Part shown: positions 1-9,538 of the stretch, piece by piece
Position numbering within the stretch: the first letter of the stretch is position 1
Layout: the number at the start of each line of letters is the position of its first letter
Source of the DNA: Xanthomonas sp. Leaf148
Lineage (GTDB): Bacteria; Pseudomonadota; Gammaproteobacteria; Xanthomonadales; Xanthomonadaceae
DNA: 64,000 nucleotides
Assembly (NCBI RefSeq): GCF_001423585.1
Contig: NZ_LMOP01000011.1
Coordinates: 273,644 to 337,643, forward strand
Direction of reading: 5' to 3'
Made by a program: the position numbers and the translations under genes
Notes under the pieces: generated by a model
The model's input: the letters and a program-made list of their open reading frames with translations, nothing else
Database searches by the model: none
Told to the model about the DNA's origin: nothing

Positions 1-850
1 CGAGTGCGGGCGGCACCGGCGTGCGCGCATCCAGCAGCAGCTGGCCGCCGGCCGCAACCCACTCCAGCACCGGCGCGGGCGGGGCGGTGGGCGACAGCCA
101 CGCCACTACCGTGCCGGGTGTCCAGCGCGCCGGCGCGGCATCGGCAGGCGCGCTCACCGGCAAGCTGCCCGGCAGCGCCCAGGCGGCATGCACCGCGCGC
201 AGATAGCGCAAGGCCGGTGCGGCGCGGTCGTCGGCAATTGCCTGCACGCGCAGCGGTACGGTGGCAGTTGTGGCGGCCACCGGCGACGCACCGGGCAGCA
301 CCTGCCACTGCACTGCACGCGACAGCTGCACCCGTTGCGCATCCACCACGCCCCACTGCGCGGGCACGATCACGCTGAGCGGCGCGTCTGCGGGCAGGCT
401 GGCATCGAGTTCGCGCAGCAGGCTGCCGACAGGTTGCGGACTGCCGGCTTGAGCATCATCACTGGTGGCGACATCTGCCTTGGCATCGATCGGTGCAAAG
501 CCCGGCGCCAGCCACACCCATTGCGCATCCTTGGGCTGCGCCAGCGCGCGTGCCGCGGCCAGGTCCACACCCGGGCTCACTGCGATACGCGGGCGCGCAT
601 CCTGATGCGCACGCAACGCCGGCTCTGCCAGCAGCAGTGCCAACGCTGCCAATAGCAGCAGGCGCACCAGCAGCAACGGCAGCTCATCCAGGCGCACGCG
701 GTGGCGTGGGCGTGGCACTGCACGCAACCAGCGCAGCGCAGCGAAGTCGGTAGGCCGGTGCTCGCTACGCCGCGCCAGATGGATCAGCAGCGGCAGCAGC
801 AGGGCGGCCAATGCCGCGAGCCCGGCGGGGACTAGCAACAGCAAGTTCAT
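1..850 (-). CDS. BatA-type membrane protein, N-terminal part (cut by window edge)
   Basis: The reading frame is open from an ATG at 850 to the left edge (283 codons, no stop). The first 25 residues form a membrane segment (MNLLLLVPAGLAALAALLLP), followed by IHLARRSEHRPTDFAALRWL and a second membrane segment around residues 55-75 (LPLLLVRLLLLAALALLL). This two-helix start is that of aerotolerance-regulator BatA N-terminal proteins, which in proteobacteria sit beside MoxR and DUF58 genes as here. A GAGG sequence 7 bases upstream supports 850 over the ATG at 856. The start overlaps the stop of the preceding small frame as ATGA. A role in a MoxR-assisted envelope complex is inferred from context; the C-terminal domain is not visible. 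Confidence 0.8.
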   Translation of the reverse strand, partial: MNLLLLVPAGLAALAALLLPLLIHLARRSEHRPTDFAALRWLRAVPRPRHRVRLDELPLLLVRLLLLAALALLLAEPALRAHQDARPRIAVSPGVDLAAARALAQPKDAQWVWLAPGFAPIDAKADVATSDDAQAGSPQPVGSLLRELDASLPADAPLSVIVPAQWGVVDAQRVQLSRAVQWQVLPGASPVAATTATVPLRVQAIADDRAAPALRYLRAVHAAWALPGSLPVSAPADAAPARWTPGTVVAWLSPTAPPAPVLEWVAAGGQLLLDARTPVPPAL

Positions 851-1284
851 TGCCATGCCTCTGCGCTGACGTTGTGCGCGAGTGCATGCATGGTGCTGCC
901 GGTGTGCGGGTGGCTGTGGGTAGGGTGGGTTTGCTGGCTCAGCGGCAACGGCAGTTGTAGCCGTGACTCCAACTCCAATCGCAATCGCATCCAGAGTTGC
1001 AAGCCGCGCACGCGCGCGACGGTGGTCGGCGTTGTACTCATGCGAAGACGTTGCCTAGGCAACTGCAACTGCAGTGGCATACGGAGTTGCATGATGTGCA
1101 CGTGCTCGACGTTGGTCAGCGTTGTACCCGTGCGAAGACCTCGCCTAGGTAACTGCGGCCGCAACTGCGACTGCAATCGCAACAGCGGTGGCATGCGCAG
1201 TTGCATGGCGTGCGCATGCGCAACGATGGTCTGCATTGCACTCATGCGCAGGCGTCGCCCGGGTAATGCAGATACATCGCGCAC
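847..1284 (-). CDS. Possible 145-residue repetitive protein (doubtful)
   Basis: This frame fills part of the gap between the DUF58 gene and the BatA-like gene, and its stop overlaps the next start as ATGA, which argues for translation. Against it, the product is a low-complexity Leu/Arg/Met/Thr sequence with three loose copies of a motif ending MQLRMP or LQLWMR, and it lies on a degenerate tandem DNA repeat. No protein family is recognised and no signal or domain is apparent. It could be a chance frame opened by the repeat. Confidence 0.25.
   Translation of the reverse strand: MRDVSALPGRRLRMSAMQTIVAHAHAMQLRMPPLLRLQSQLRPQLPRRGLRTGTTLTNVEHVHIMQLRMPLQLQLPRQRLRMSTTPTTVARVRGLQLWMRLRLELESRLQLPLPLSQQTHPTHSHPHTGSTMHALAHNVSAEAWQ
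985..1275. repeat. Degenerate tandem repeat, about three units of 90-115 bp
   Basis: Three diverged units recur on the plus strand. Each has a GTGGCAT...GTTGCA stretch, a GACG(G/T)TGGTC(A/G)GCGTTGT stretch (near 1018, 1109 and, diverged, 1223), and a TGCGAAGACGTTGCCTAGGC-like stretch (near 1040, 1132 and, diverged, 1245). The units lie inside the MoxR/DUF58/BatA operon, where related clusters usually have abutting genes. The stretch 1285-1474 holds nothing else that I recognise. Confidence 0.6.
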
Positions 1285-1474
1285 GGCGCTGTACGCCGCG
1301 CTGGTATCGACATGCCACGCGCGATGCTACCCGGCACGCGTGGCTGCCTCTGCGTACGTTGCCCGCTGACTGCAGGAGGCGTTTGCCGCTGTGGTGGCTG
1401 CTGTACCGCCACTGCCGACAGCGAGACCGATCGCGCGCTGGAATGCGCCGTCGTCGCCCCGCGCAGGCACGCGC

Positions 1475-2371
1475 TCATCGAGCCGTACCCTGACCGAACA
1501 GCTGGCGCAGCGCGGCATCGGCTGGCGCATCCAGGTAATGCACCGCATGCGCGATGCCGGCCGCCTGCCAGCGCGCCTGCCGTGCGCGCTGGGCCGCGGC
1601 AAAGCGTTGCAGATAGTCGTCGCGCATCGCCGCGCCGTCGCCGAGCAGTTCTTCGCCGGTTTCCGGGTCGCGGAAGCGGTGCCCGCCGCTGAATTGAAAA
1701 TCGCGTTCGTCGCAGGTGAGCACCTGCAGCTGCAGCACTTCACGACGCGCGGCGGCGAACTTTTCCAATGCGCTCGCCAGTTCTTCATCGAACCCATCGC
1801 CGATGGACAGCAGCAGATCGTGCGCGGCGATGCGTTCCCACAACGGCCGCAACGCCTCCAGCCCGGGCCAGCGGCCGCCGGCGCGCAAGCCGTGCAGGGC
1901 CAGCCACAGCCGGTCGCGCTGACGGCTGCCGACACCTGCTGGCACCGCAACCAGGCCGCCGCCATGCAAGGCATACAGGCCGACGCGGTCGCCTTGCTGC
2001 AGCGCCACTTCGGCCGCGCAGGCGGCCAGTGTCGCCATCGTCTGCAGGCGGGTGTGCTCCGGCCGCGCGCTGTCGGTTTGCCCGGCCGACGCGGTGGCAT
2101 CGAGCAGCAACCACAGCGTCAGCGGGCTTTCGCGCTCGGCTTCGCGCACGAAAAACCGGTCCGAGCGCGCGTAGAGCTTCCAGTCGATCTGGCGCAGCGC
2201 ATCGCCCGGCTCGTAGGCGCGGTATTGCGCAAATTCCAGCCCGGCGCCGCGGCTGCGGCTGGCGTGCTGGCCAATCCCGTGCCCGCCCTGCGCCTGACGC
2301 GCACGCAGCTGCAAGCCGCGCAAACGGCTGCGCACATCGGCGGGAATCAGAGCCGGCAGCGGTGGATGCAT
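1475..2371 (-). CDS. DUF58 domain protein of a MoxR operon
   Basis: Cytoplasmic protein of 298 residues. The DUF58 signature is clear: a YRAYEPGDALRQIDWKLYAR stretch near residue 52, then FFVREAERESPLTLWLLLDAT, the beginning of a von Willebrand A-like fold. The frame continues upstream into moxR, but the ATG at 2371 leaves a 10-base gap after the moxR stop and gives a normal N-terminus (MHPPLPALIPADVRSRL), so it is preferred. DUF58 proteins partner MoxR AAA ATPases, probably as chaperone clients or adaptors for membrane-complex assembly. Specific substrates are unknown. Confidence 0.88.
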   Translation of the reverse strand: MHPPLPALIPADVRSRLRGLQLRARQAQGGHGIGQHASRSRGAGLEFAQYRAYEPGDALRQIDWKLYARSDRFFVREAERESPLTLWLLLDATASAGQTDSARPEHTRLQTMATLAACAAEVALQQGDRVGLYALHGGGLVAVPAGVGSRQRDRLWLALHGLRAGGRWPGLEALRPLWERIAAHDLLLSIGDGFDEELASALEKFAAARREVLQLQVLTCDERDFQFSGGHRFRDPETGEELLGDGAAMRDDYLQRFAAAQRARQARWQAAGIAHAVHYLDAPADAALRQLFGQGTAR

Positions 2372-2381
2372 GGCGCTGCGC

Positions 2382-3374
<993 letters not shown>

Positions 3375-3585
3375 GCGGAGTCTCTGATGATGTGGCGGCG
3401 TGCGTATCGCGTATTGGCGCGTAGTACGGTGTTATCGATGGTGTTGCATGGTGCGAGCAGGTTCCTGCGAAGCCACGGTGATCTGCGTATGCGATGAGGT
3501 TACCCAGCCAGACGTGCCTTACGTAAGAGCGTGCCTGCGCGCGACACGTTATCGGTGGGCCGCATCGCGCGCGCTGCGCAGCATG

Positions 3586-4317
3586 TCAGTTGGTCAACGC
3601 ATACATCACGATGTTCACGCCGAACTTGGTGTTGTCTTCGGCCAGAAAACGTTTGTTGCGCCAGTCGTAATCCCATTCGCAGCCGTAATCCTTGTTGCTG
3701 TAGAGCACACCCAATCTTCCATCGATGCTGATGCCCTTGAGGTAGTCGTGCACCAGATCATCGCCCCAGCCATTGAGTTCGAAGCCGGTGGCGGGCGGGC
3801 CGTCCGGGAACTTGAAGAATGCGCTGTAAAGACGATGGTTCTTCGGTAATTTCTGCAGCGCGCTCTTGCCGAACAGCGCGGTCATCTGCGCCTCGAACGA
3901 GGTGGCGAACAAGCCATCGATATCGTGGTTGCAGTCGTCCACAAACACGAAGCCGCCGTTACGCACGTACTGTTCGAAATTGCGCCGCTCGGCCGGATTG
4001 AATTCCACCAGCTTGTGCCCGGACAGATAGCAGAACGGCGCTTGCAACATGCGCGGATCGGCCAGGTCGATGACGTGTTCTTCCGGGTCCACCCGCAGCT
4101 GCGTGTAGTCGATCAACGAGGTGATCAGGTTGGATGGCATGCGCGCATCCACATCCCAATCGCCAGAGTCGTAGCGCAGCCGCGTAAACCAGAAGTCGTA
4201 AGCGCCGGCCGCACGCGCCGGCCATGGCAGCGCCAAACTGGCAGCGCTGCCAAGCAGCAGCTGCAGGAAATGGCGGCGCGTTGCAGGCGCCGGGAGGGAA
4301 CCTGGAACCGGAAGCAC
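3586..4317 (-). CDS. DUF4159 protein with Tat signal
   Basis: About 243 residues from the GTG at 4317. The frame runs further up to 4398, but that part is translated GGGAATCG repeat and is unlikely to be protein. The N-terminus carries a twin-arginine signal (TRRHFLQLLLGSAASLALPW) followed by ARAAG. The mature part has the DUF4159 features FWFTRLRYDSGDWDVD, PFCYLSGH and GGFVFVDDCNHD, an amidotransferase-like fold of unknown activity that recurs beside MoxR, DUF58 and BatA genes. No clear ribosome site precedes the chosen start, so the start is uncertain. Likely periplasmic. Confidence 0.82.
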   Translation of the reverse strand: MLPVPGSLPAPATRRHFLQLLLGSAASLALPWPARAAGAYDFWFTRLRYDSGDWDVDARMPSNLITSLIDYTQLRVDPEEHVIDLADPRMLQAPFCYLSGHKLVEFNPAERRNFEQYVRNGGFVFVDDCNHDIDGLFATSFEAQMTALFGKSALQKLPKNHRLYSAFFKFPDGPPATGFELNGWGDDLVHDYLKGISIDGRLGVLYSNKDYGCEWDYDWRNKRFLAEDNTKFGVNIVMYALTN

Positions 4318-4339
4318 TCGTGAACACTCAGGTTGAGAG

Positions 4340-4390
4340 AAGCCGCTCTTGCTCTCCCATTCCCGATTCCCGACTCCCGATTCCCGGCTC
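4340..4390 (-). repeat. GGGAATCG tandem repeat in the 3' flank of the pmbA-like gene
   Basis: Read on the minus strand, the stop codon of the pmbA-like gene is followed by CGGGAATCGGGAGTCGGGAA and further GGGAAT units, ending in GCAAGAGCGGC. Related arrays follow the stops of lldD, fabV and kdgK in this window, always in the orientation of the gene. Confidence 0.75.
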
Positions 4391-4394
4391 CTAC

Positions 4395-5729
4395 TCACAC
4401 CGCATCCGACAACGAGGTAAACGTGAAATCACGCAGCCGCATCGGCGGGATCATCATCACGTAGCTGGATTCATCGCCGGCCACGCGTACCGGCTTGCCC
4501 AGTTCGTCGATGTTGTTGAGCATGATGATCGGCGATTCGTTGAAGCGGAAATTCTTCACCGGGTACTTGATCTGCCCGTTCTCGATGTAAAAGGTGCCAT
4601 CGCGGGTCAGCCCGGTCAGCAACACGGTCTGCGGATCAACCATGCGGATGTACCAGGTGCGCGTGACCAGGATGCCTTTCTCGGTGCCGCGCACCAGCTC
4701 GGCGATGTTCTTGTCGCCGCCGGCCATCAGCAGATTGCCCGGCTCGCCGATCGCACGCTTGCCGTTCTTCTGCGCCCAATAGCGCGAATACTGCAGGTTG
4801 GCGACCTTGCCGTTTTCGACGATGGACATCTTCTCGCGCGGCAGGCCTTCTTCGTCCCACGGCATCACTGCTGCACGCGCGTCCCATGGGTCGGCGGTGA
4901 TGTTGACGCGCGGGTCGTATACCTGCTCGCCCAGTTTGTTGCCGCCGCCTTTCTTGGACAGGAAGCTGCGGCCCTCATCGGCCATGCGCGCATCGAAGTA
5001 GCGCATCATGAACGAGATCAAGCCGGCCGCTGCTGCCGGCTCCAGAATCACGGTGTATTTGCCCGGTTCCAGCGCCTTGGCTTCGGCTGAATCGCTGGCC
5101 TTGCGCATCGCGATGCGAACGTCCTGCTCGGCCTTGAAGTCGGATGCGTCCTTCAGATTGCGCCCCACCCAGCCCGAGCCGCGGCCGTCTTCGGTGCGCA
5201 CGGTGCAGGTGTAGTCGAAGCGTGCGTTGCGCTGATAGCCGAAGTTGCCCTTGCTGTTGGCGAACGCGGTAAAGCTCTGGCCATCTTCCAGAAAGCCGGC
5301 CGCGATCAAGCCCTTGCCCTTGCAGGGGGCGATCGAATCGGCTGCGACCTGCGCGCGGAACGCCGGGTCTACCGCTGCAGTGGATGCGCTGAAGGTGGGG
5401 CTGGCGGTGTAGGTCTGCTTGTCGACGGCCGGCATGAACTCCGGATTCTCCGGTGCCAGCTTTGCCAGATCTTCGGCGCGGCGTACCACGCGCTCGAGCG
5501 ATGCATCGTCGAACTCGTTGATGGTGGCGGTGCCCACGCGCTTGCCAAACGCCACCTGCACCTGCAGATCGGTGTTGTCGACAATGCCGCTGGTGGACAC
5601 GTTATTGAGCGCAAAACGGATATTGCCGTCGATGGCGCCAGTGAGCGTGGCGGTGCACTCATCGGCCTTGGACAGTTTGATGACCTTGTCCAGGATGGCC
5701 TTGGCCTGCGCTTCGGTAAGGATGCTCAT
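4395..5729 (-). CDS. TldE/PmbA-like modulator of a TldD-type protease
   Basis: 444 residues from the ATG at 5729, which has AGGAG seven bases upstream; the longer frame to 6260 is antisense extension through the upstream gene. It belongs to the TldD/PmbA superfamily but has no HExxxH motif, as expected for the non-catalytic TldE partner. Recognisable stretches are TSGIVDNTDLQVQVAFGKRV near the N-terminus, RYFDARMADEGRSFLSKK in the middle and IGEPGNLLMAGGDKN later. No signal peptide is seen, although its upstream neighbour, 14 bases away, has a Tat signal. TldD/TldE heterodimers cleave peptides such as CcdA or microcin precursors in E. coli; the substrate here is unknown. Confidence 0.88.
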   Translation of the reverse strand: MSILTEAQAKAILDKVIKLSKADECTATLTGAIDGNIRFALNNVSTSGIVDNTDLQVQVAFGKRVGTATINEFDDASLERVVRRAEDLAKLAPENPEFMPAVDKQTYTASPTFSASTAAVDPAFRAQVAADSIAPCKGKGLIAAGFLEDGQSFTAFANSKGNFGYQRNARFDYTCTVRTEDGRGSGWVGRNLKDASDFKAEQDVRIAMRKASDSAEAKALEPGKYTVILEPAAAAGLISFMMRYFDARMADEGRSFLSKKGGGNKLGEQVYDPRVNITADPWDARAAVMPWDEEGLPREKMSIVENGKVANLQYSRYWAQKNGKRAIGEPGNLLMAGGDKNIAELVRGTEKGILVTRTWYIRMVDPQTVLLTGLTRDGTFYIENGQIKYPVKNFRFNESPIIMLNNIDELGKPVRVAGDESSYVMMIPPMRLRDFTFTSLSDAV

Positions 5730-5743
5730 GTGGGTTTCTCCTG

Positions 5744-7378
5744 TCAGCCGAGCGAGCGGGCGGTGCTGATGACGTTGATGCCATCGAAGCGTGCGGTGGA
5801 CGAACCATGCGAGACCGCCGAGGACTGGCTGGGCTGGCCCTTGCCATCGAAGAACGAACCGCCCAGGCGGTAGTCGCGCTGATCGGCCACCGCGCTGCAG
5901 GCATTCCAGAATTCTGGCGTGCGGATCTGGTAGGCCACGTCTTCGAGCATGCGGGTAATCGCACCATTCTTGATTTCGTAAAACAACTGGCCACCGAACT
6001 GCGCGTTGTAGCGCTGTTGGTCGATGGAGAACGAGCCGTCGCCGATGATGTAGATGCCGTTCTCGACGTTCTTGATCAAGTCGCTCACGCTCAGCGGCGT
6101 CTTGCCGGCGGCCAGCGACACATTGGCCATGCGCTGGAACTGCACGCTCGACCACGAGTCCGCGTAGCAGCAACCATCGGAGGCGGTCTTGCCAAGGATA
6201 TGCGCTTGATCGCGGATCGCCTGGTAGTCCACCAGCTTGCCGTCGCGGATCAGGTCCCACTGTTTGGTCTTGACGCCTTCATCGTCGTAACCCACCGCGC
6301 CCAGGCTGCCGGGCTGGGTCTTGTCGGCGAGGATATGCACCTTGTCGCTGCCGTACTGGAAACCGGCCCTGAGCTTGTCCAGCGTGGCGAAACTGGTGCC
6401 GGCGTAGTTGGCCTCGTAGCCGAGCACGCGGTCCAGCTCCAGCGGGTGGCCCACCGATTCGTGGATGGTGAGCCAGGTGTGCGAGGGGTCCAGCACCAGG
6501 TCGTACTTGCCCGGCTTCACCGACGGCGCCTTGAGTTTTTCCTGTGCCTGCTTGGCGGCGGCGATGGCATCTTCCTTCATGTCGTAGGACAGGCCGTAGT
6601 TCACCACGCCATTGGGCGAGACGAACTTGCCCGATGCTGCGCCATCCAGATATTCGTAGCCCAGGCCCATCGGCGCGGACAGCCCCTCGCGGGTGCGGAA
6701 CTTGCCGCTGGCCTTGTCGATGGCGGTCACGGTCAGTGGCGCCCAGATGCGATGCACATCCTGGTCGATGTAGGAGCCATCGGTGCTGGCAAAATACTTT
6801 TGTTCGTTGACCACGAACAGCATCGAGTTGACGAAGCTGGCGCCGGCCGCGGTGGCGGCGGCATTCACACCCAGCAGCAGATCCACCTTGTCCTTGATCG
6901 GCACCTCCATCGCGTTCTTGGTGATCGGCGTCTTCCAGCTGACCTCGCCAACACCGGGCGTGGGCGCCAGCTGCACCGGCGTGCCCTGCACCTTGGCATT
7001 GGCCTTGGCGATGGCAGCGGCCTGTGCGGCGGCCTTGGCCACGCCCTGCTCGGTCAGATCGTTGGTGGCAGCAAAGCCCCACGCACCGCCCACGATCACG
7101 CGGATGCCGGCACCGATGGATTCGGTGTTGACCACATTCTGCACCTTGTCTTCGCGGGTGATCACGAACTGGCGCAGATAGCGGCCGATGCGCACATCGC
7201 AATAACTCGCGCCGGCCTGACGCGCGGCAGTGAGCCCGGCATCGGCCAGGCGCTTCTTGCGGCCCACATCGAAGGGCGTCAACAACTGTTCGGCGGCAAT
7301 CGCCTTGCCGAAGTAGGCCGGCACGATCAGCCCGCCCATGGTCAGCCCGGTCAGGGCCAGGAAATCACGTCGCTGCAC
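5744..7378 (-). CDS. TldD-like metalloprotease with twin-arginine signal (paralogue 1)
   Basis: 544 residues from the GTG at 7378, which has GGGGAG five bases upstream; the ATG-initiated extension to 7522 is rejected because the Tat signal then starts cleanly as QRRDFLALTGLTMGG. The TldD active-site motif HESVGH (HExxxH) lies near residues 304-309 and is followed by PLELDRVLGYEANYAG. The C-terminus SSTARFDGINVISTARSLG recurs in the second copy and in a gene stub at 8566-8631. It is the first gene of a pair with the TldE-like gene 14 bases downstream. E. coli TldD is cytoplasmic, so an export signal is notable. Function is inferred from family. Confidence 0.9.
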   Translation of the reverse strand: MQRRDFLALTGLTMGGLIVPAYFGKAIAAEQLLTPFDVGRKKRLADAGLTAARQAGASYCDVRIGRYLRQFVITREDKVQNVVNTESIGAGIRVIVGGAWGFAATNDLTEQGVAKAAAQAAAIAKANAKVQGTPVQLAPTPGVGEVSWKTPITKNAMEVPIKDKVDLLLGVNAAATAAGASFVNSMLFVVNEQKYFASTDGSYIDQDVHRIWAPLTVTAIDKASGKFRTREGLSAPMGLGYEYLDGAASGKFVSPNGVVNYGLSYDMKEDAIAAAKQAQEKLKAPSVKPGKYDLVLDPSHTWLTIHESVGHPLELDRVLGYEANYAGTSFATLDKLRAGFQYGSDKVHILADKTQPGSLGAVGYDDEGVKTKQWDLIRDGKLVDYQAIRDQAHILGKTASDGCCYADSWSSVQFQRMANVSLAAGKTPLSVSDLIKNVENGIYIIGDGSFSIDQQRYNAQFGGQLFYEIKNGAITRMLEDVAYQIRTPEFWNACSAVADQRDYRLGGSFFDGKGQPSQSSAVSHGSSTARFDGINVISTARSLG

Positions 7379-7750
7379 GGCAACTCCCCAATAGTCCCGC
7401 GCGGCGCGCAGGTGGTGTGGTGACGCGCACAGCTCTGCACGCGGTATCCCCGATTCTTGCCGGGCGAAGAATGCGGCGTCAAATGACTTTCGGCAGGGGG
7501 GTGTGGGTAAGCGATGTCCCACATGACGTCAGTGACGCGGCGGATCTGTCTTGAAACGTGGCGAACACGACTGGCTGCACATGGGTGCTACATCATCGCC
7601 GCGACACGCGGTTGATCGATGCCGCACGCGTTTGTCCTGTTGACGATCGCGCCTTGCGTGAAGATCGCAGGGTTGTGCGCAGTAGTTGTCTTACATGTTC
7701 CAAACAGCTGGAAAAAGGCTGTGGAGGCTTTGGTCGCGCAGTGATACAGC
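7379..7750. other. Intergenic stretch upstream of tldD paralogue 1
   Basis: No convincing gene in either strand. It holds the 5' region of the tldD-like gene and leads into the hairpin repeats that begin at 7751. No promoter could be assigned with confidence. Confidence 0.4.
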
Positions 7751-8031
7751 TGCGGCTTTGCTGCAGGGTCCTTGCCCGCCTACCATCGCGGGACACGCTG
7801 CAAGTACGTCCATGTAAGCTCTTTGGCGGCATCCATGCCGCCAAAGGTCCCGCGACGGTAGGCGGGCAAGGACCAGTGAAGAGGGTCGGTGTGTTGGTTT
7901 TCAACAAGCGATCGATCAACGTGCCGGTGCGGTGTCCTTACCGCTTGCCGGACCCTGTGGCGGCATGGATGCCGCCACGGAGCGTCCAAGGATGGATTCA
8001 CAGCGTGTCCTGCGAGCGGTGAGGACACCGC
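7751..8031. repeat. 281-bp double-hairpin repeat, unit 1
   Basis: The first half is a cruciform: arms 7767-7794 and 7847-7874 match over 28 bp with one mismatch, and the whole loop is largely a second near-perfect palindrome at 7821-7846 centred on GGCGGCATCCATGCCGCC. The second half contains another hairpin, with GTGTCCTTACCGCTTGC pairing to a later GCGAGCGGTGAGGACAC around an inner GGCGGCATGGATGCCGCC. A second copy lies at 8144-8424. Short frames that cross it are by-products. Confidence 0.85.
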
Positions 8032-8143
8032 ATCCCCGACGCACCAGGCATTTGACTGCATCCGAGAGGCGGTATGTCTCGACGTCTCTGTGCTTCTGAG
8101 CCTAGTAGCCGCAGTGGATGTCTCAGTCGCGCACCGCTAGGGC

Positions 8144-8424
8144 TGCGGTTTCGCTGCAGGGTCCTTGCCCGCCCACCATCTCGGGACACGCTGCAAGTAC
8201 GTCCATGTAAGCTTTTTGGCGGCATCCATGCCGCCAAAGGTCCCGCGACGGTAGGCGGGCAAGGACCAGTGAAGAGGGTCGGTGTGTTGGGTTTTCAATA
8301 AAGCGGCCAGCACACTGTCTGGTGCGGTGTCCTTACCGCTTGCGGGACCCTGTGGCGGCATGGATGCCGCAACGGAGCGGGCAAGGATGGATTCACAGCG
8401 TGTCCCGCGAGTGGTGAGGGCGCC
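8144..8424. repeat. 281-bp double-hairpin repeat, unit 2
   Basis: Direct copy of the unit at 7751-8031, same orientation, with scattered substitutions; the left outer arm has drifted (CACCATCTCGGGAC) while the right arm is unchanged. The two units are separated by 112 bases of unrelated sequence. Such structures resemble the long palindromic intergenic repeats common in Xanthomonas genomes; that they are non-autonomous mobile elements is an inference. Confidence 0.85.
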
Positions 8425-8565
8425 GGGCTCTCGACGAACTGTGGCGGTTTGAGTGCCCAACGGAACCATCGAGCGATGGAGGCAAGCCGTGTCTCGTAAG
8501 AGCTGAAGGCGGCACACCAAGACCAGCAAAAAGCCGTCCCGTCAGCCGCTTCCAGTCCAACACTT

Positions 8566-8631
8566 TCAGCCCAACGAATACGCGGTATTGATCACCTTGA
8601 TGCCCTCGAAGCGCGCGGTGGACGAGCCATA
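8566..8631 (-). pseudogene. 3' stub of a third tldD-like gene
   Basis: The minus strand reads YGSSTARFEGIKVINTAYSLG and a stop, aligned without gaps to the last 21 residues of both complete tldD paralogues. Similarity also continues past the stop: 8536-8565 resembles the 3' flank of paralogue 2 near 9960-9990 (CCCGT(T/C)AGCCGCTT...). Homology breaks off upstream of 8631. The stub is best read as a remnant of a tandem tldD duplication whose body was deleted. Confidence 0.85.
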
Positions 8632-8828
8632 TGACTTAGATGACCAAGCCGCAGCATTGGTACGCAGGATGCTGGAGTTAAAGGATTTCGGTGGATTGTT
8701 CAGAGCTTCGCTGAACCTTACTCAGGGTGTCGAGCCGACGACGCGGCCTGTGTAAGGCCAACCGCCGAGCTGCGACGTCTCCCCCCGGAATCGAGCCGCG
8801 CCACGGTGCGGCGCCGGCTCGACAGTGC

Positions 8829-9320
8829 TCACTTGGTCTGACTTGCCGCGCGTTTGAAATACGCCGTGCGCATCATCGGGTTGCCGTCCTTGAAGTACGC
8901 TTCAATCTCGGTCATCACCTTGCCATCGGCGCTGACCGTATAGGTGCGGGTAGATGCCGGCACGCCTTGGTACATCAACTGCATCACCAGCACGCCGGGC
9001 TCGGGCATTTTGACTGCGGCACGATCGACCAGGTAAGTGCCGGATGCCTTACCCGGCGTGCCGTCCAGCAACAGCGTGGATTGCGCCTGCAGCGTCTTGT
9101 TGTCTTGGTCGACGATCTCGGCACTGGTGAACCATTTGTTGCCTGGAACTTGTTTGAAATCCAGGACAACGCGTTTGGGTCGTGCAGCAGCCGGCATCGG
9201 CAGGCTGCCGATATCCAGCAGCCAGGTTCCAACCAGTGGCGATGGCGCGGTTGGTGCGGAGACGGCGGGTGTGGCTTGCAACACGACGGCAGCCACCAGT
9301 GCAATACATGCGGTCTTCAT
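8829..9320 (-). CDS. Small exported protein, lipocalin-like size, unknown function
   Basis: 163 residues from the ATG at 9320, with AGGGAG six bases upstream. A Sec signal peptide (MKTACIALVAAVVLQATPAVS) precedes SPLVGTWLLDIGSLPMP, a G-x-W motif near the mature N-terminus like that of lipocalin-type beta-barrels. The rest is rich in beta-strand patterns and Lys/Asp and has no cysteine after the signal. It lies between the tldD stub and the second tldD paralogue, so it may have been carried with the duplication. No enzyme motif is seen. Periplasmic location is likely. Confidence 0.75.
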   Translation of the reverse strand: MKTACIALVAAVVLQATPAVSAPTAPSPLVGTWLLDIGSLPMPAAARPKRVVLDFKQVPGNKWFTSAEIVDQDNKTLQAQSTLLLDGTPGKASGTYLVDRAAVKMPEPGVLVMQLMYQGVPASTRTYTVSADGKVMTEIEAYFKDGNPMMRTAYFKRAASQTK

Positions 9321-9538
9321 GAGAACTCCCTTATCGATATGTGATCCCTGCGGGCAGTCAGGCGACTGCTTGCAAGGCATTGCGCGTAGAGATCGACTTC
9401 TCGTAGACCGTCCCACTCCGGCCCGAGGGCGATACTCACCGCTGCCCGGTGGTGAGTCAACTCACGGCACATGGAGTCGGCAGGCCTTGCTTGCCTCGCG
9501 CATCGTTGGCGATGCAATCATGACCGCTTACCCAGGAC

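Noticed and set aside
4..753. Plus-strand frames at the left edge
   Set aside because: The minus strand carries an uninterrupted BatA-like membrane protein frame; the plus-strand products are Ala/Arg/Pro-rich shadows.
7558..8529. Several short frames over the hairpin repeats
   Set aside because: They exist in multiple near-copies because the DNA is repeated, lack ribosome sites and share no protein-like features.
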